The notes below the pieces were generated by a model. It was given only the letters and a program-made list of their open reading frames with translations, made no database searches and had not been told where the DNA came from. A stretch of DNA of 64,000 nucleotides from Nitrosomonas sp. (lineage in GTDB: Bacteria; Pseudomonadota; Gammaproteobacteria; Burkholderiales; Nitrosomonadaceae), in the NCBI GenBank assembly GCA_020890945.1, contig JAJHPK010000015.1, forward strand, positions 44,854-108,853. Direction: 5' to 3'. Positions 1-8,798 of the stretch are shown piece after piece; within the stretch, counting starts at the first letter, position 1; each line of letters begins with the position of its first letter. The position numbers were made by a program, and so were the translations under genes.

Positions 1-1
1 A

Positions 2-325
2 CCTGCTTATCAAAATTACACGCTTAAAGCTAAATTTTCTGAGGTTGTAATTGGCACTTCAGGACTTAAAACAGCCGTTGAATTATGCGCTCAAGATTTA
101 GGCACAGTAACAGGGTGTTCAGATGGTTCAAATGGTATTGCAGCCGTGACCGCCAGTGGTTTTATTGACAGTATAGCCACAAAAGACGGCACAATTACAG
201 CTAAGGCTATAAGCACCAAGGGACTTGGCGGTCAAACGTACATACTAAAGCCATCTTTTGCTAACGGTAAGGTAACTTGGGAAAAAGACGGCTCTTGTCT
301 CACTGGCACTCCAGTAATTTGCTAA
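2..325 (+). CDS. Type IV major pilin, C-terminal part (5' end outside window)
   Basis: The open frame enters from the left edge and gives 107 residues before a TAA stop. It begins with 'PAYQNYTLKAK', which matches the segment of type IV pilins (PilA/PilE) just after the hydrophobic N-terminal helix, where 'IPAYQDYT-RAKVSE' is typical. A serine/threonine/glycine-rich globular domain follows, with four cysteines. The last two, in 'DGSCLTGTPVIC', probably form the C-terminal disulfide loop. The prepilin peptidase site and the helix lie outside the window. Pilins polymerise into the fibre used for twitching, adhesion and DNA uptake. The ATPase gene that follows is convergent rather than co-transcribed, but belongs to the same machinery superfamily. 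Assignment as a pilin is strong; major versus minor pilin cannot be decided here. Confidence 0.85.
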   Translation, partial: PAYQNYTLKAKFSEVVIGTSGLKTAVELCAQDLGTVTGCSDGSNGIAAVTASGFIDSIATKDGTITAKAISTKGLGGQTYILKPSFANGKVTWEKDGSCLTGTPVIC

Positions 326-349
326 TTTAGATTATTTTTAAATAAGAAA

Positions 350-386
350 AACAGCACCCTAATAATTTTAGGGTGCTGTTTTTTTT
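350..386 (+). terminator. Rho-independent terminator of the pilin gene
   Basis: A perfect 13-bp stem (350-362 pairing with 368-380) closes a 5-nt loop and runs into a T tract at 379-386. It starts 24 bp after the pilin stop, as expected for a highly expressed pilin transcript. Confidence 0.9.
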
Positions 387-515
387 ATCACTTCACTTAC
401 CTTAAAATCTTTGCAAACCATATTCCTGAAACTGTAATATTCACATCGACAAGCAACAGCTTTTGCAAAAGCTCCAATTAACTAATTCTGTTTTGTAAAT
501 TCACCATTTTTCGTT

Positions 516-543
516 AAAAAGTGACAATTTTTGTCACTTTTTT
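516..543 (-). terminator. Terminator between convergent genes, probably bidirectional
   Basis: The stem 521-527/531-537 (GTGACAA with TTGTCAC) is flanked by an A run on the left and a T run on the right, so it reads as a terminator on both strands. It lies directly after the stop codon of the reverse-strand GspE-like gene. Confidence 0.75.
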
Positions 544-2934
544 CTATTTAATACACACTACGCGCACTTGATGGATATCGGTAATGCCTTGCAGTACTTT
601 TTCGATGCCATCCTGCTTCAGAGTCCGCATCCCATCACTTAACGCCGTCACCAGCATTTCTGCCACGCGCGCGCGTTCCTGGATGTTTTTCTTCAACGCA
701 TCACTGGCGGTCATCAATTCATGCAAGCCCACACGTCCTCTAAAACCCGTATTGGAACAATCATCGCAGCCAACCGGTTTATACAGCGTAATCTGTCCAT
801 TTTCATCGCCATATTGCTCTTTCCAGTGATTCAGTATTTCCTGACGCGATGCCTCTGGATTGGCTTTGAAACGATCGATATTGTTCAGCTCTTCGCAATA
901 TTCGAGCAGCAATGAATTAATTTCCTGATCGCTGGCAATATGCGGCTCTTTGCATTTGCATAAGCGTTTTGCCAAGCGTTGCGCCAATACACCGAGTAAC
1001 GCATCGGAAAAGTTGAACGGGTCCATGCCCATGTCGAGCAAACGGATGACCGATTCCGGCGCGCTGTTGGTATGCAACGTGGCCAACACCAAATGCCCGG
1101 TGAGCGAAGCTTCAATACCGATACTGGTGGTTTCTTTATCGCGCATCTCACCCACCATGATAATATCCGGATCGGCACGCAAAAAAGACCGCATGATGGC
1201 AGGGAAAGTTAACCCGGCTTTGACATTGATTTGCACCTGACGCAATCCCTTTTGGGTGATCTCCACCGGATCTTCCGCTGTCCATATTTTGGTATCGACG
1301 CGGTTGAGATATTTGAGAATCGAATGCAGCGTGGTCGTTTTACCGGAACCGGTCGGGCCGCATACAAAAAACAAACCATACGGCTTGCTGATGATTTTTT
1401 TCAACTCTTCCTGGTTATACGTTGTAAAACCCATTTTTTCCAGCGGAATCGGCTCACCCGCCGCCAAAATCCGCATCACCACATCTTCCACGCCCCCAGC
1501 AGATGGAATGGTTGCCACGCGCAATTCAATATCCAAGGGCGCATATTTGCGAAACTTGATTTTGCCGTCTTGCGGTTTGCGTTTTTCCGAAATATCCATA
1601 TCGCACATGATTTTAATACGGGTAATAAACGGATTGCGATAGCTGGCGGGAATTTCGATATAAGGCATCAATGAACCGTCTTTACGGAAACGGATTTTAG
1701 TTTTTTCCTTACCGCCATAGGGTTCGATATGAATATCGGAGACACCCATTTTGTGCGCGTCGATAATGATTTTATTGACCAGTTTAACCAGCTCGTTATC
1801 CGAAGCGGCAGACGATTCCTCACTGAGATTCATCCCAGCTTCATCACCATCGCTTTCGTCCAAGCTACCCAGCATTTCATTGATGTCACCTGCGGCGACA
1901 TCGTCAGTATTGACGCCGTAAAACTGTTCTATGGTGTGCAAAAATTCACGGCGCGGCGCTACCGCATAATTCACTTTATGCTTCGGAAAAATAGTATTAA
2001 CGATGCGCTGGGATTTGATCGATTCCGGATCGAGCGCTAACACCGTGACCTCATCCTTGGTCTCATCGATTGGCAACCAGCCATTGTTTTCGATGTAATC
2101 CCTTTTTAAATTCTTCAACAAGGTGAAAGGTTTGATACGATCGGCTTTATATCCTTCATAAGGCACGTTGAAAAACAATGATAATGCCCGTCCAATTTGC
2201 GCGACTTCTATTTTTAATTCGTCGATCAAAACATCTTCTAGTTCACAGCGTTTATTCCGCGCGGATAGCATCGCTTCTTCATACTGTCCGATTGAAATGA
2301 CACGTTCAAAAATCAGATGGTCATATTTCGACTTGGCGACCTGAGCAATTTTCGGTTCTGGTTGAAGAACATGCGCCAATGCATTACAGATTTCTATCAA
2401 TCCTGCCAAAGCGGCTTGCGAGAACGGTTCATTCGTTTTGTGATTGACCAGTTGCACGATACCCAATGCGTTTGCATCATCCACTCCCACAATCGGCGCA
2501 ACTAGCATTTGTTTGGTGCGATAACCAGTGCGTTTATCCACATCGTGTGAAAACGTCATGGAAGGTTCTATCTTGCGCAATTCCGCTTTGTGATAAACAT
2601 CTTCGATATTGACAGGTTGTTTATTGATACTGACGTAGTTGACGATACTGCCCTGTATCAGCGGCAATTTGAGATCTTGCAACGACGCTCCTGTCTTGAC
2701 GCGTGTGCTCAAATAACTTTGATCTTCGCTCAAAGTGTAGATCGTGGCGCGATCCGCATTGAATATCTGGCAAATTTCCTTGCTCGATTCAAAAATGATT
2801 TCATCCAGGCTCTCAGCCGCAAGAATTTTATTGATCAACGGTTGCAATGCCTTGGAAAAATCTTTTTCAGATACCTTATCCGCAATCGTTGCAGCCGAAC
2901 CATTGTTTTTTGACGGAGTAGACGATGTTCTCAT
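544..2934 (-). CDS. GAF-domain GspE/PilB-type secretion or pilus ATPase
   Basis: A 796-residue protein combining an N-terminal GAF domain (about residues 40-185) with a GspE/PilB-type hexameric ATPase. The ATPase half shows Walker A 'GPTGSGKTTTL' near residue 526, the Walker B and His-box region 'IIMVGEMRD...ATLHTNSA' near 589-615, and a zinc-binding tetracysteine (CKC near 660, CDDC near 725). Such ATPases power extension of type IV pili or type II secretion pseudopili at the inner membrane. The GAF domain suggests control by a small ligand. Start: an in-frame ATG at 2964 lies inside the previous gene, whereas ATG 2934 has a GGAGG Shine-Dalgarno sequence 7 nt upstream, so 2934 is preferred. 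The gene ends an operon with a phosphodiesterase-like metallo-hydrolase. The exact system it drives is not shown; PilB proper usually lacks GAF. Confidence 0.88.
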   Translation of the reverse strand: MRTSSTPSKNNGSAATIADKVSEKDFSKALQPLINKILAAESLDEIIFESSKEICQIFNADRATIYTLSEDQSYLSTRVKTGASLQDLKLPLIQGSIVNYVSINKQPVNIEDVYHKAELRKIEPSMTFSHDVDKRTGYRTKQMLVAPIVGVDDANALGIVQLVNHKTNEPFSQAALAGLIEICNALAHVLQPEPKIAQVAKSKYDHLIFERVISIGQYEEAMLSARNKRCELEDVLIDELKIEVAQIGRALSLFFNVPYEGYKADRIKPFTLLKNLKRDYIENNGWLPIDETKDEVTVLALDPESIKSQRIVNTIFPKHKVNYAVAPRREFLHTIEQFYGVNTDDVAAGDINEMLGSLDESDGDEAGMNLSEESSAASDNELVKLVNKIIIDAHKMGVSDIHIEPYGGKEKTKIRFRKDGSLMPYIEIPASYRNPFITRIKIMCDMDISEKRKPQDGKIKFRKYAPLDIELRVATIPSAGGVEDVVMRILAAGEPIPLEKMGFTTYNQEELKKIISKPYGLFFVCGPTGSGKTTTLHSILKYLNRVDTKIWTAEDPVEITQKGLRQVQINVKAGLTFPAIMRSFLRADPDIIMVGEMRDKETTSIGIEASLTGHLVLATLHTNSAPESVIRLLDMGMDPFNFSDALLGVLAQRLAKRLCKCKEPHIASDQEINSLLLEYCEELNNIDRFKANPEASRQEILNHWKEQYGDENGQITLYKPVGCDDCSNTGFRGRVGLHELMTASDALKKNIQERARVAEMLVTALSDGMRTLKQDGIEKVLQGITDIHQVRVVCIK

Positions 2935-2953
2935 GGGATAGCCTCCGAGTTCG

Positions 2954-3718
2954 TTAAAACTCAAACGTGTGATTATTGTGCAACTGGCGCGGATTAAATT
3001 GTGGGATGATTTCTTGAATCTGATTCATCGTCATATCCACTTCACCCGGTTTCAAGTGAGTAATATAAAGCTCAGCATTACCTTTAAATTTTTTCAAATC
3101 CTCGGCCAACAAACTAGGACAATAATGTTTGGACCGTATGGCGATATCTTTCTTTTGATCACAAAAAGCTGATTCAACAATGAGATATTGCAGATTTTCA
3201 ATTTTGTTGACGATAGGCCAGAATTTAGGATTGGTGGTTGTATCGGATGTAAAAACCAAACTGGAACGCCCCGAGTCCAATCGATAACCCACCGTTGGCA
3301 CCACGTGATTGGCAGGTAATGGCGTTATTTTACGGCCTTGCAAATTTACCGTTTCATTCACCGTGATAATTTCATAGCGCATATATGGCTTGCGTTGATC
3401 GGGAATTTTAGTAAAGTCGGGCCACAAGTGCCAATTGAACAAATGAGATTGCAAAACTTCACGCGTCGCTTCCGTGACGTGAAGAATGATTGGCTTGTTA
3501 CGGACATAACCCACCGTATCCACCAAGAAAGGAATATAAACAACATGATCGAGATGCGCGTGCGTGATAAAAATATGATCAATCTTGATCATCTCGTCCA
3601 TGCGCAAATTGCCGACGCCGGTTCCGGCGTCTATGAGAATGTCATCGTCCAGTAAAAAAGCCGTGGTTTGTTCGCCACTGCCGATACCGCCGCTGCACCC
3701 CAGCGTTCTGAGTTTCAA
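2954..3718 (-). CDS. MBL-fold metallo-hydrolase, cyclic-nucleotide phosphodiesterase-like
   Basis: A 254-residue metallo-beta-lactamase-fold protein. It carries the zinc-binding motif 'HAHLDH' (residues 53-58), an N-terminal 'GCSGGIGSGEQTTAFLL' strand-loop, and later metal-site regions 'ANHVVPTVGYR', 'FTSDTTTNP' and 'ITHLKPG'. This pattern fits the class II 3',5'-cyclic-nucleotide phosphodiesterase-like branch. Its stop is 20 bp from the start of the GAF-GspE gene, so the two are co-transcribed. A cyclic-nucleotide hydrolase beside a GAF-domain ATPase would make functional sense, but that link is inference. It could also act on another phosphodiester. Confidence 0.78.
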   Translation of the reverse strand: MKLRTLGCSGGIGSGEQTTAFLLDDDILIDAGTGVGNLRMDEMIKIDHIFITHAHLDHVVYIPFLVDTVGYVRNKPIILHVTEATREVLQSHLFNWHLWPDFTKIPDQRKPYMRYEIITVNETVNLQGRKITPLPANHVVPTVGYRLDSGRSSLVFTSDTTTNPKFWPIVNKIENLQYLIVESAFCDQKKDIAIRSKHYCPSLLAEDLKKFKGNAELYITHLKPGEVDMTMNQIQEIIPQFNPRQLHNNHTFEF

Positions 3719-3744
3719 TCGATTCTTGCCTCATACAAAACAAA

Positions 3745-4170
3745 TTATTTAACCAGTAACACAGGCATGGTTGCCGATTGCATCACCTTGTTGGTCACTG
3801 ACCCCAGTAATAAACCTTCGATATTTCCTTTACCACGTGGCCCCATGACGATTTGGTCATATTTTTGTTCTGTCGCAAAACGCACGATCATTTCTGCTGG
3901 GTCTCCCACCGTAATATGATACTGGTAAGTAACCCCTGCTTGATCGAGCAATTTGCGGGGATTTTCGAGGCTTTTTAGGCCTTCTTCTTGATGATACTGT
4001 TTGATATCCGTTGCACTGATATACGACGAAATATTACCACTCAATGGCACTTGAACGGTCAATAAATGAATTTCTGGCATTTCTTTGTACCAATTCAATA
4101 ACTTCATGAATTCTACGATTGCTTTATCAGAATTTTTAGAACCATCGACGGGTAACAAAATTTTCAACAT
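3745..4170 (-). CDS. Universal stress protein, UspA family
   Basis: A 141-residue single-domain Usp protein. It opens with 'MLKILLPVDGSKNSDKA', typical of the first strand and nucleotide-contact aspartate. Near the C terminus it has 'GPRGKGNIEGLLLGSVTNKV', which fits the ATP-binding pattern G-2X-G-9X-G(S/T). It is therefore probably an ATP-binding Usp that dimerises in the cytoplasm and supports stress survival. The gene sits 26 bp upstream of the phosphodiesterase-like gene and 31 bp downstream of the TerC gene within one reverse-strand operon. Confidence 0.9.
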   Translation of the reverse strand: MLKILLPVDGSKNSDKAIVEFMKLLNWYKEMPEIHLLTVQVPLSGNISSYISATDIKQYHQEEGLKSLENPRKLLDQAGVTYQYHITVGDPAEMIVRFATEQKYDQIVMGPRGKGNIEGLLLGSVTNKVMQSATMPVLLVK

Positions 4171-4201
4171 GCTATATTTCTCAAAAATTGTAAAAGATTA
4201 A

Positions 4202-4927
4202 TTATTTTTTCTTGGTTGCTGGATCATCAACTAAATCAACAATAGGCATTTGCTTGGTTTTTTGCCTGTTTGCAAGCACCTTCCCCACAGCAACCACGGT
4301 CAATGCACCAACGGCCGGCGCGATCCAGCGCAAATAACCCGCTTGAGCATCGACCCATTCTTTTGTCGCCACATCGGAAACCAGCATGTCGCCAGCAATC
4401 CAACCCAATAATCCAGCACCAATAGCAATCGTTACTGGGAAACGTTCCATCAATTTCATCACCAATTGACTGCCCCAAACGATTATCGGCACGCTAATTA
4501 TCAAACCAAATATAACTAATCCCATTTCATCTTTTGCCGCACCTGCAATGGCAATCACATTATCCAAGCTCATCACGGCATCAGCAACAATAATAGTTTT
4601 GATAGCACCGATCAACGTCGTGCTGGCATCAATTTCATGTTCGCCTTCTGATTCAGGTTGCAATAATTTGACGCCAATCCATAACAATAATGCGGCGCCG
4701 ACAATTTTTAAATACGGAATGGCCAGCAAGCTTAAAGCAAAGAAGATGAGTACCACTCTCAATGCGATAGCGCCAAAAACACCCCAGAAAATCCCTAGTT
4801 TCCGCTGATCCTCAGGCAGGCGGCGGCACGCCAAGGCAATAACCACCGCATTGTCACCTCCTAATACAATATCAATTGCGATAATTTGCAGCACTGCAAT
4901 CCAAAATTGCGGATCATCAAAACTCAT
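4202..4927 (-). CDS. TerC-family integral membrane protein
   Basis: A 241-residue protein with about seven hydrophobic segments. It has the TerC-family signature 'IDIVLGGDNAVVIALA' (residues 19-34) and a second internal 'DAVMSLDNVIAIAG' copy, the two inverted acidic motifs of this transporter-like family (YjbE/YkoY branch). Members are implicated in metal (manganese or calcium) efflux or co-translational metallation. AGGA precedes the ATG by 6 nt. No yybP-ykoY riboswitch is present, because only 17 bp separate it from the upstream patatin gene. The metal specificity is not visible. Confidence 0.88.
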   Translation of the reverse strand: MSFDDPQFWIAVLQIIAIDIVLGGDNAVVIALACRRLPEDQRKLGIFWGVFGAIALRVVLIFFALSLLAIPYLKIVGAALLLWIGVKLLQPESEGEHEIDASTTLIGAIKTIIVADAVMSLDNVIAIAGAAKDEMGLVIFGLIISVPIIVWGSQLVMKLMERFPVTIAIGAGLLGWIAGDMLVSDVATKEWVDAQAGYLRWIAPAVGALTVVAVGKVLANRQKTKQMPIVDLVDDPATKKK

Positions 4928-4944
4928 TTATTTTTCCTATTGAT

Positions 4945-6153
4945 TTAGTGATTGTTGTTAACATCATGATGCGTCCTATCCGTATCTCTTTCCACATCCA
5001 AAAAATTCAATAATTCATTACGCTGTTGTAATGTATCGTAATAACCTAGCTCTATTAAGTCACGGCAAAAAGCAGATTCAAATAATACATAACTTAACAG
5101 TGTTAACCCGTTCGTCCCCGTTGCTCCAACTGCACGGTACAAATTGCGCATCACCCAAGGTAAAGTATGCGTATACTTTTTCGCAATTTGATTAATGCTC
5201 TGACTTGGCGCGATCATCATTGCCCGAATTGGACGTAGAGGAATATTTTTTTCTTTTAATAATTCATGAGAGACATGTTTGACCGTTTCGTTGATTCGTA
5301 GCAACCGTTCCAAATCCACATCCAAGCTATCGACAAAAATACTGTTGAATGCATGACCTGCGATTTGCGCAAATGGCGGATAACCCGCTACTTGCTCTCT
5401 GTGCGGTTCATCCAATATCGCTCTGCGTACCCCGATCACGAGTATTTTATCCGCTCCTAAATGCAAAGCAGGGCTTATCGGCGCCAACTGCCGCATTGAT
5501 CCGTCACCAAAATACTCGCGATTCAGTTTTACGGCTGGGAAAATAAAAGGTATCGAAGAGGATGCCAACATGTGTTCAACACCAAGTCGCACTGGAACTC
5601 CGACTCGTTGCGCTCTTCGCCATGATTTGACTTCTTTCGCTGCCTGATAAAATGTCACCGAATCTCCCGAAGTGTATCCCCACGCCGTCAGTCCTACCGC
5701 ATGCAATGCCCCCGCGCGAATACAATAAGGAATCGAACGAAAGGAAAATTTACTGCGCAATAACATTTGCAAAGGGGCATTATCCAATAAGGAAATTGCG
5801 CGAGATTTTCCGTAGTTGCTCGACACGAGCGAAAACATACATCGTAATAAGTTTTGCGCAACACCTACAAAATCCGCTCGATGAATCTGATTAACATGAA
5901 AATTAGACCAAACCGCCTCTAATTTATTCACGCCTTCAGCATAATTACTGGCAGAAACAGCGACGCTTGCCGCATTGATAGCACCTGCCGAGGTACCGCA
6001 TACCACAGGAAAAGGATTACGCGTTTTGTCCGGTATTAATTCAGAAATGGCCTTTAGAACACCTACTTGATAAGCAGCCCGAGCCCCTCCACCGGTCAAA
6101 ACCAGTCCGACTTTAGGTTTGGTTGAAGGAACACATTGCTCGGACTCGGTCAT
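4945..6153 (-). CDS. Patatin-like phospholipase
   Basis: A 402-residue serine hydrolase of the patatin family. The oxyanion-hole glycine motif 'GGGARAAYQVG' is at residues 21-31, the nucleophile elbow 'GTSAG' (catalytic Ser55) at 53-57, and the catalytic aspartate in 'DGS' at 217-219. No signal peptide is seen. Family members release fatty acids from phospholipids. The roughly 160-residue C-terminal extension after the catalytic dyad is not assigned. Its start overlaps the stop of the small upstream gene, so translation is probably coupled. Confidence 0.9.
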   Translation of the reverse strand: MTESEQCVPSTKPKVGLVLTGGGARAAYQVGVLKAISELIPDKTRNPFPVVCGTSAGAINAASVAVSASNYAEGVNKLEAVWSNFHVNQIHRADFVGVAQNLLRCMFSLVSSNYGKSRAISLLDNAPLQMLLRSKFSFRSIPYCIRAGALHAVGLTAWGYTSGDSVTFYQAAKEVKSWRRAQRVGVPVRLGVEHMLASSSIPFIFPAVKLNREYFGDGSMRQLAPISPALHLGADKILVIGVRRAILDEPHREQVAGYPPFAQIAGHAFNSIFVDSLDVDLERLLRINETVKHVSHELLKEKNIPLRPIRAMMIAPSQSINQIAKKYTHTLPWVMRNLYRAVGATGTNGLTLLSYVLFESAFCRDLIELGYYDTLQQRNELLNFLDVERDTDRTHHDVNNNH

Positions 6154-6404
6154 CAGTGTGCTGACTTCCCATTGACTTTCTCCAAAGCATCCTGCAATGT
6201 TTCATCGGGTAAGCTATTGAGAAAACGCGCCAGCAATTTAGCCGCACGATATGCCGATCTGGGCAATTTAGCGCTATCCAGGCTTGCCACAAAAACAGCC
6301 GCAGCACCAGCCGCATCCAGCAAACTTTGGCGCTCATCCATTAAAATTTCTATTTCCTCTCTTAACATTGAAATTTGTTGTTCTTTTAGTAGCGTGCCTG
6401 CCAT
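6153..6404 (-). CDS. Small conserved-looking protein, function unknown
   Basis: An 83-residue protein, strongly helical and probably coiled-coil around residues 5-30 ('LKEQQISMLREEIEILMDE'), followed by an alanine-rich helix. No catalytic motif or family is recognised. A TTG at 6425 could extend it by 7 residues, but ATG 6404 has AGGA 6 nt upstream and is preferred. Its stop codon overlaps the patatin ATG, making it the first gene of the patatin-TerC-UspA-phosphodiesterase-GspE operon. Confidence 0.6.
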   Translation of the reverse strand: MAGTLLKEQQISMLREEIEILMDERQSLLDAAGAAAVFVASLDSAKLPRSAYRAAKLLARFLNSLPDETLQDALEKVNGKSAH

Positions 6405-6546
6405 GTAATATCCTATAACAATCAATATAGCAAATAGCTACCAATATAACAGCAGTCTAAAAAATTTAAGTTCCAAACTCAGTGATATTTGCCATGTTTT
6501 TTGCTATTACAATACACATCTCATTAATTTGGCTCACTTCACGACA

Positions 6547-7515
6547 ATGAATCATCATTCACAACATTCTTTATATCCTGAAATTCAGCCTTTCCGACAA
6601 GGTTTTCTACTACTTGATTCGATACATACGATGTATTGGGAAGAATCCGGCAACCCCAATGGCGTTCCAGTCGTATTTCTACACGGCGGACCGGGAGCGG
6701 GTTCTTCACCTGCGCATCGACGGCTTTTCGATCCATCATATTATCGCATTGTCATTTACGATCAAAGAGGGGCTGGTCGCTCAACACCGCTAGGAGAAAT
6801 TCACGACAACACAACGATCCATTTAATTAACGACTTAGAATTTTTACGTCAGCACCTAGGAATAGATCATTGGCTTGTTTTTGGCGGCTCATGGGGCAGC
6901 ACATTGGCGCTTGCTTATGCTGAAGCGCACCCGGAACGTTGCTTAGGGCTTATTTTGCGTGGAATTTTTCTGTGCCGGAAATCAGAAATCGATTGGTTTC
7001 TTTATGGATTACGTAATCTTTTCCCCGAAGCATGGCGAAAATTAGTAGAACCATTATCGGAAGATGAGCGTCACGATATTCTAGCAGCCTATTATCAACG
7101 CTTGCTTAACTCCGATCCAGAGATTCACATGCCTGCCGCGCGTAGTTGGGGCATTTACGAAGGCTCCTGTTCAACATTGCTGCCTAATCCATCTGTTGTC
7201 AATTATTTCGCCAGCGATACCGTTGCGTTGGGACTTGCCCGCATGGAAGCGCACTATTTCACGCACAACATTTTTTTGCCTGAGAATTCAATATTGAACA
7301 ATGTTCATAAACTGCATAACATTCCCGCAACGATTGTTCAGGGACGTTATGACGCAGTATGCCCGATCATCAGCGCAGACGATTTACATCAGGCATGGCC
7401 ACAAGCGGAATATATTGTTATTGATGACGCCGGACACTCGGTTTGGGAACCCGGCATACAATCGGCGCTCATTCACGCGATGGAAAATAAGTTTAAGCAG
7501 TTAACCAGTCAATGA
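6547..7515 (+). CDS. pip: Proline iminopeptidase
   Basis: A 322-residue alpha/beta hydrolase of peptidase family S33. It shows 'FLHGGPG' (oxyanion region, residues 44-50), 'YDQRGAGRS' (71-79), and the nucleophile elbow 'GGSWGS' with Ser115. A late 'YDAVCP' aspartate and 'DAGHSVWEP' histidine complete the triad. The enzyme removes N-terminal proline from peptides in the cytoplasm. The length matches the family norm of about 310-320. A TTG at 6529 could start translation, but the family usually begins just before 'LYPEIQPF', so ATG 6547 is chosen; neither start has a good Shine-Dalgarno sequence. It stands alone and ends at its own terminator. Confidence 0.93.
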   Translation: MNHHSQHSLYPEIQPFRQGFLLLDSIHTMYWEESGNPNGVPVVFLHGGPGAGSSPAHRRLFDPSYYRIVIYDQRGAGRSTPLGEIHDNTTIHLINDLEFLRQHLGIDHWLVFGGSWGSTLALAYAEAHPERCLGLILRGIFLCRKSEIDWFLYGLRNLFPEAWRKLVEPLSEDERHDILAAYYQRLLNSDPEIHMPAARSWGIYEGSCSTLLPNPSVVNYFASDTVALGLARMEAHYFTHNIFLPENSILNNVHKLHNIPATIVQGRYDAVCPIISADDLHQAWPQAEYIVIDDAGHSVWEPGIQSALIHAMENKFKQLTSQ

Positions 7516-7523
7516 ACGCTTAA

Positions 7524-7558
7524 CTAGAAGAGTCAGAAAAACTCTTCTAGTATTTTTT
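7524..7558 (+). terminator. Rho-independent terminator after pip
   Basis: A perfect 10-bp stem (7524-7533 with 7541-7550) with a 7-nt loop precedes a T-rich tail at 7551-7558. It lies 9 bp after the pip stop and separates pip from the convergent cysH gene. Confidence 0.9.
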
Positions 7559-7563
7559 ACCGT

Positions 7564-8343
7564 TTACAAATGCAAACCACACTCGGTTTTCGGTTTACCT
7601 ACCCAACGACCGCTGCGGCCCTCTCCTTTTACCGTGCAATGAGTACATCCGATAGAGGAATAGCCTTCTTCCACTAACGGATGAAACGGCAGCTTATGTT
7701 CGAGAATATAAGCATCGCGCTCTTCCCGCGTCACGTCAATCATAGGATTGAATTTAATAATCCCTCTGCGTTCCTCGAAAATATCCAATCCAGCACGATG
7801 ATCGGTCTGCCAGCGCATTAAACTGGAAACCCAGACATGATAATTCGGCTTGATTTCTTCCAACGGATTGATCTTATTGATCGTACAACAAAAATCCGGA
7901 TCGGTTTGATACAACTTTTCCTTAACGCTGTATTCGTGTTGATACGCATCCGCCTTAACATCTTGCACGCTCAAGTGAAAAAGTTTGGTCAAATAGTTCC
8001 GGTACATTAATGTTTCAGGAAAATGGAAACCGGTATCAATAAAGAAAATCACTTGTTCAGGGCGAATACGCGAAATAATGTGCAAGAAATAAGCCGATGT
8101 TGCGGCAAAAGAAGAAGTTACCATCACTTTTTCCGGTTGAAAATCGGTATATAACTTGTGCAAGCGCTCCTCAAAATTGAGTGAACGATAACGTTCATTC
8201 AATTCTGCAATCTCTTTGGCGCTTAACTGAGCTGTATTTCCCCCTGCATTGTTATTATCAGTGCTAGTACTAGTAGGCTGCTCACAGTCACTTGAATTGG
8301 TTTGTGTCACTATTGCTGCTTCGGACATACTCGAATAATCCAT
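7564..8343 (-). CDS. cysH: Iron-sulfur APS reductase (assimilatory, CysH family)
   Basis: A 259-residue PP-loop reductase that reduces activated sulfate to sulfite in cysteine biosynthesis, using thioredoxin. The catalytic 'KTECGLH' motif is at the C terminus (Cys255). Unlike the E. coli PAPS reductase, it also has a double cysteine in 'FCCTINK' (152-153) and 'CTHC' (233-236). That is the four-cysteine set which binds a [4Fe-4S] cluster in enzymes acting on adenylyl sulfate (APS). APS rather than PAPS is therefore the expected substrate. The first 40 residues are a Ser/Thr/Asn-rich tail not needed for the fold. The downstream ATG at 8328 is an alternative start. No other sulfate genes adjoin it. 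Confidence 0.9.
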   Translation of the reverse strand: MDYSSMSEAAIVTQTNSSDCEQPTSTSTDNNNAGGNTAQLSAKEIAELNERYRSLNFEERLHKLYTDFQPEKVMVTSSFAATSAYFLHIISRIRPEQVIFFIDTGFHFPETLMYRNYLTKLFHLSVQDVKADAYQHEYSVKEKLYQTDPDFCCTINKINPLEEIKPNYHVWVSSLMRWQTDHRAGLDIFEERRGIIKFNPMIDVTREERDAYILEHKLPFHPLVEEGYSSIGCTHCTVKGEGRSGRWVGKPKTECGLHL

Positions 8344-8798
8344 AAAAAAACAAAAATTCCATCATGCCTTGGGTTTAAAAATAAAAGGCTCTGACAGGCT
8401 ATTAATAAAGTGGACTGTTGATATGGCAGGTTGTTCAAAATATCCTTGCAATCAAACATCCTGAAAAGATTGTAAAACTTATTACGATTAAAAACATTTT
8501 CTTTTCTTTATATCGCTCCAATCTACCTACGATAAACCTTCTTGTCAAACATAATAAGAATGTGGTTTCTAATGATTTACAGATTGCGCAAGATATCTTA
8601 ACTCATTCTATTAATTCACAAAAACTTCACTGAATTGAAATTTTCATGACACCAGTTTGTCATTATCGCTTGCTAAGCTTTGACTCGTATTCATTGCTAT
8701 TTCAGTTTTAGCTTGGATGCTTAACACTACGCATCGGCATGAGTGTTTGGTGTTAATCAATTGTTTCAAATTCTTAATTATTTTAATGGAGATTTAAA
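8344..8798 (+). other. Intergenic region, no convincing gene
   Basis: The 455 bp between divergent cysH and the secreted-protein gene must contain both promoters. A 71-codon frame at 8418-8633 has no Shine-Dalgarno sequence, low-complexity content and no recognisable fold, so it is not called. A 7-bp inverted repeat (TTAACAC/GTGTTAA) lies just upstream of the 8799 gene. Confidence 0.5.

Noticed and set aside
4928-4944. Manganese (yybP-ykoY) riboswitch before the TerC gene
   Set aside because: The intergenic gap is only 17 bp, too small for the aptamer.
8418-8633. 71-codon forward frame in the cysH upstream region
   Set aside because: No ribosome-binding site, no recognisable fold, AT-rich composition.
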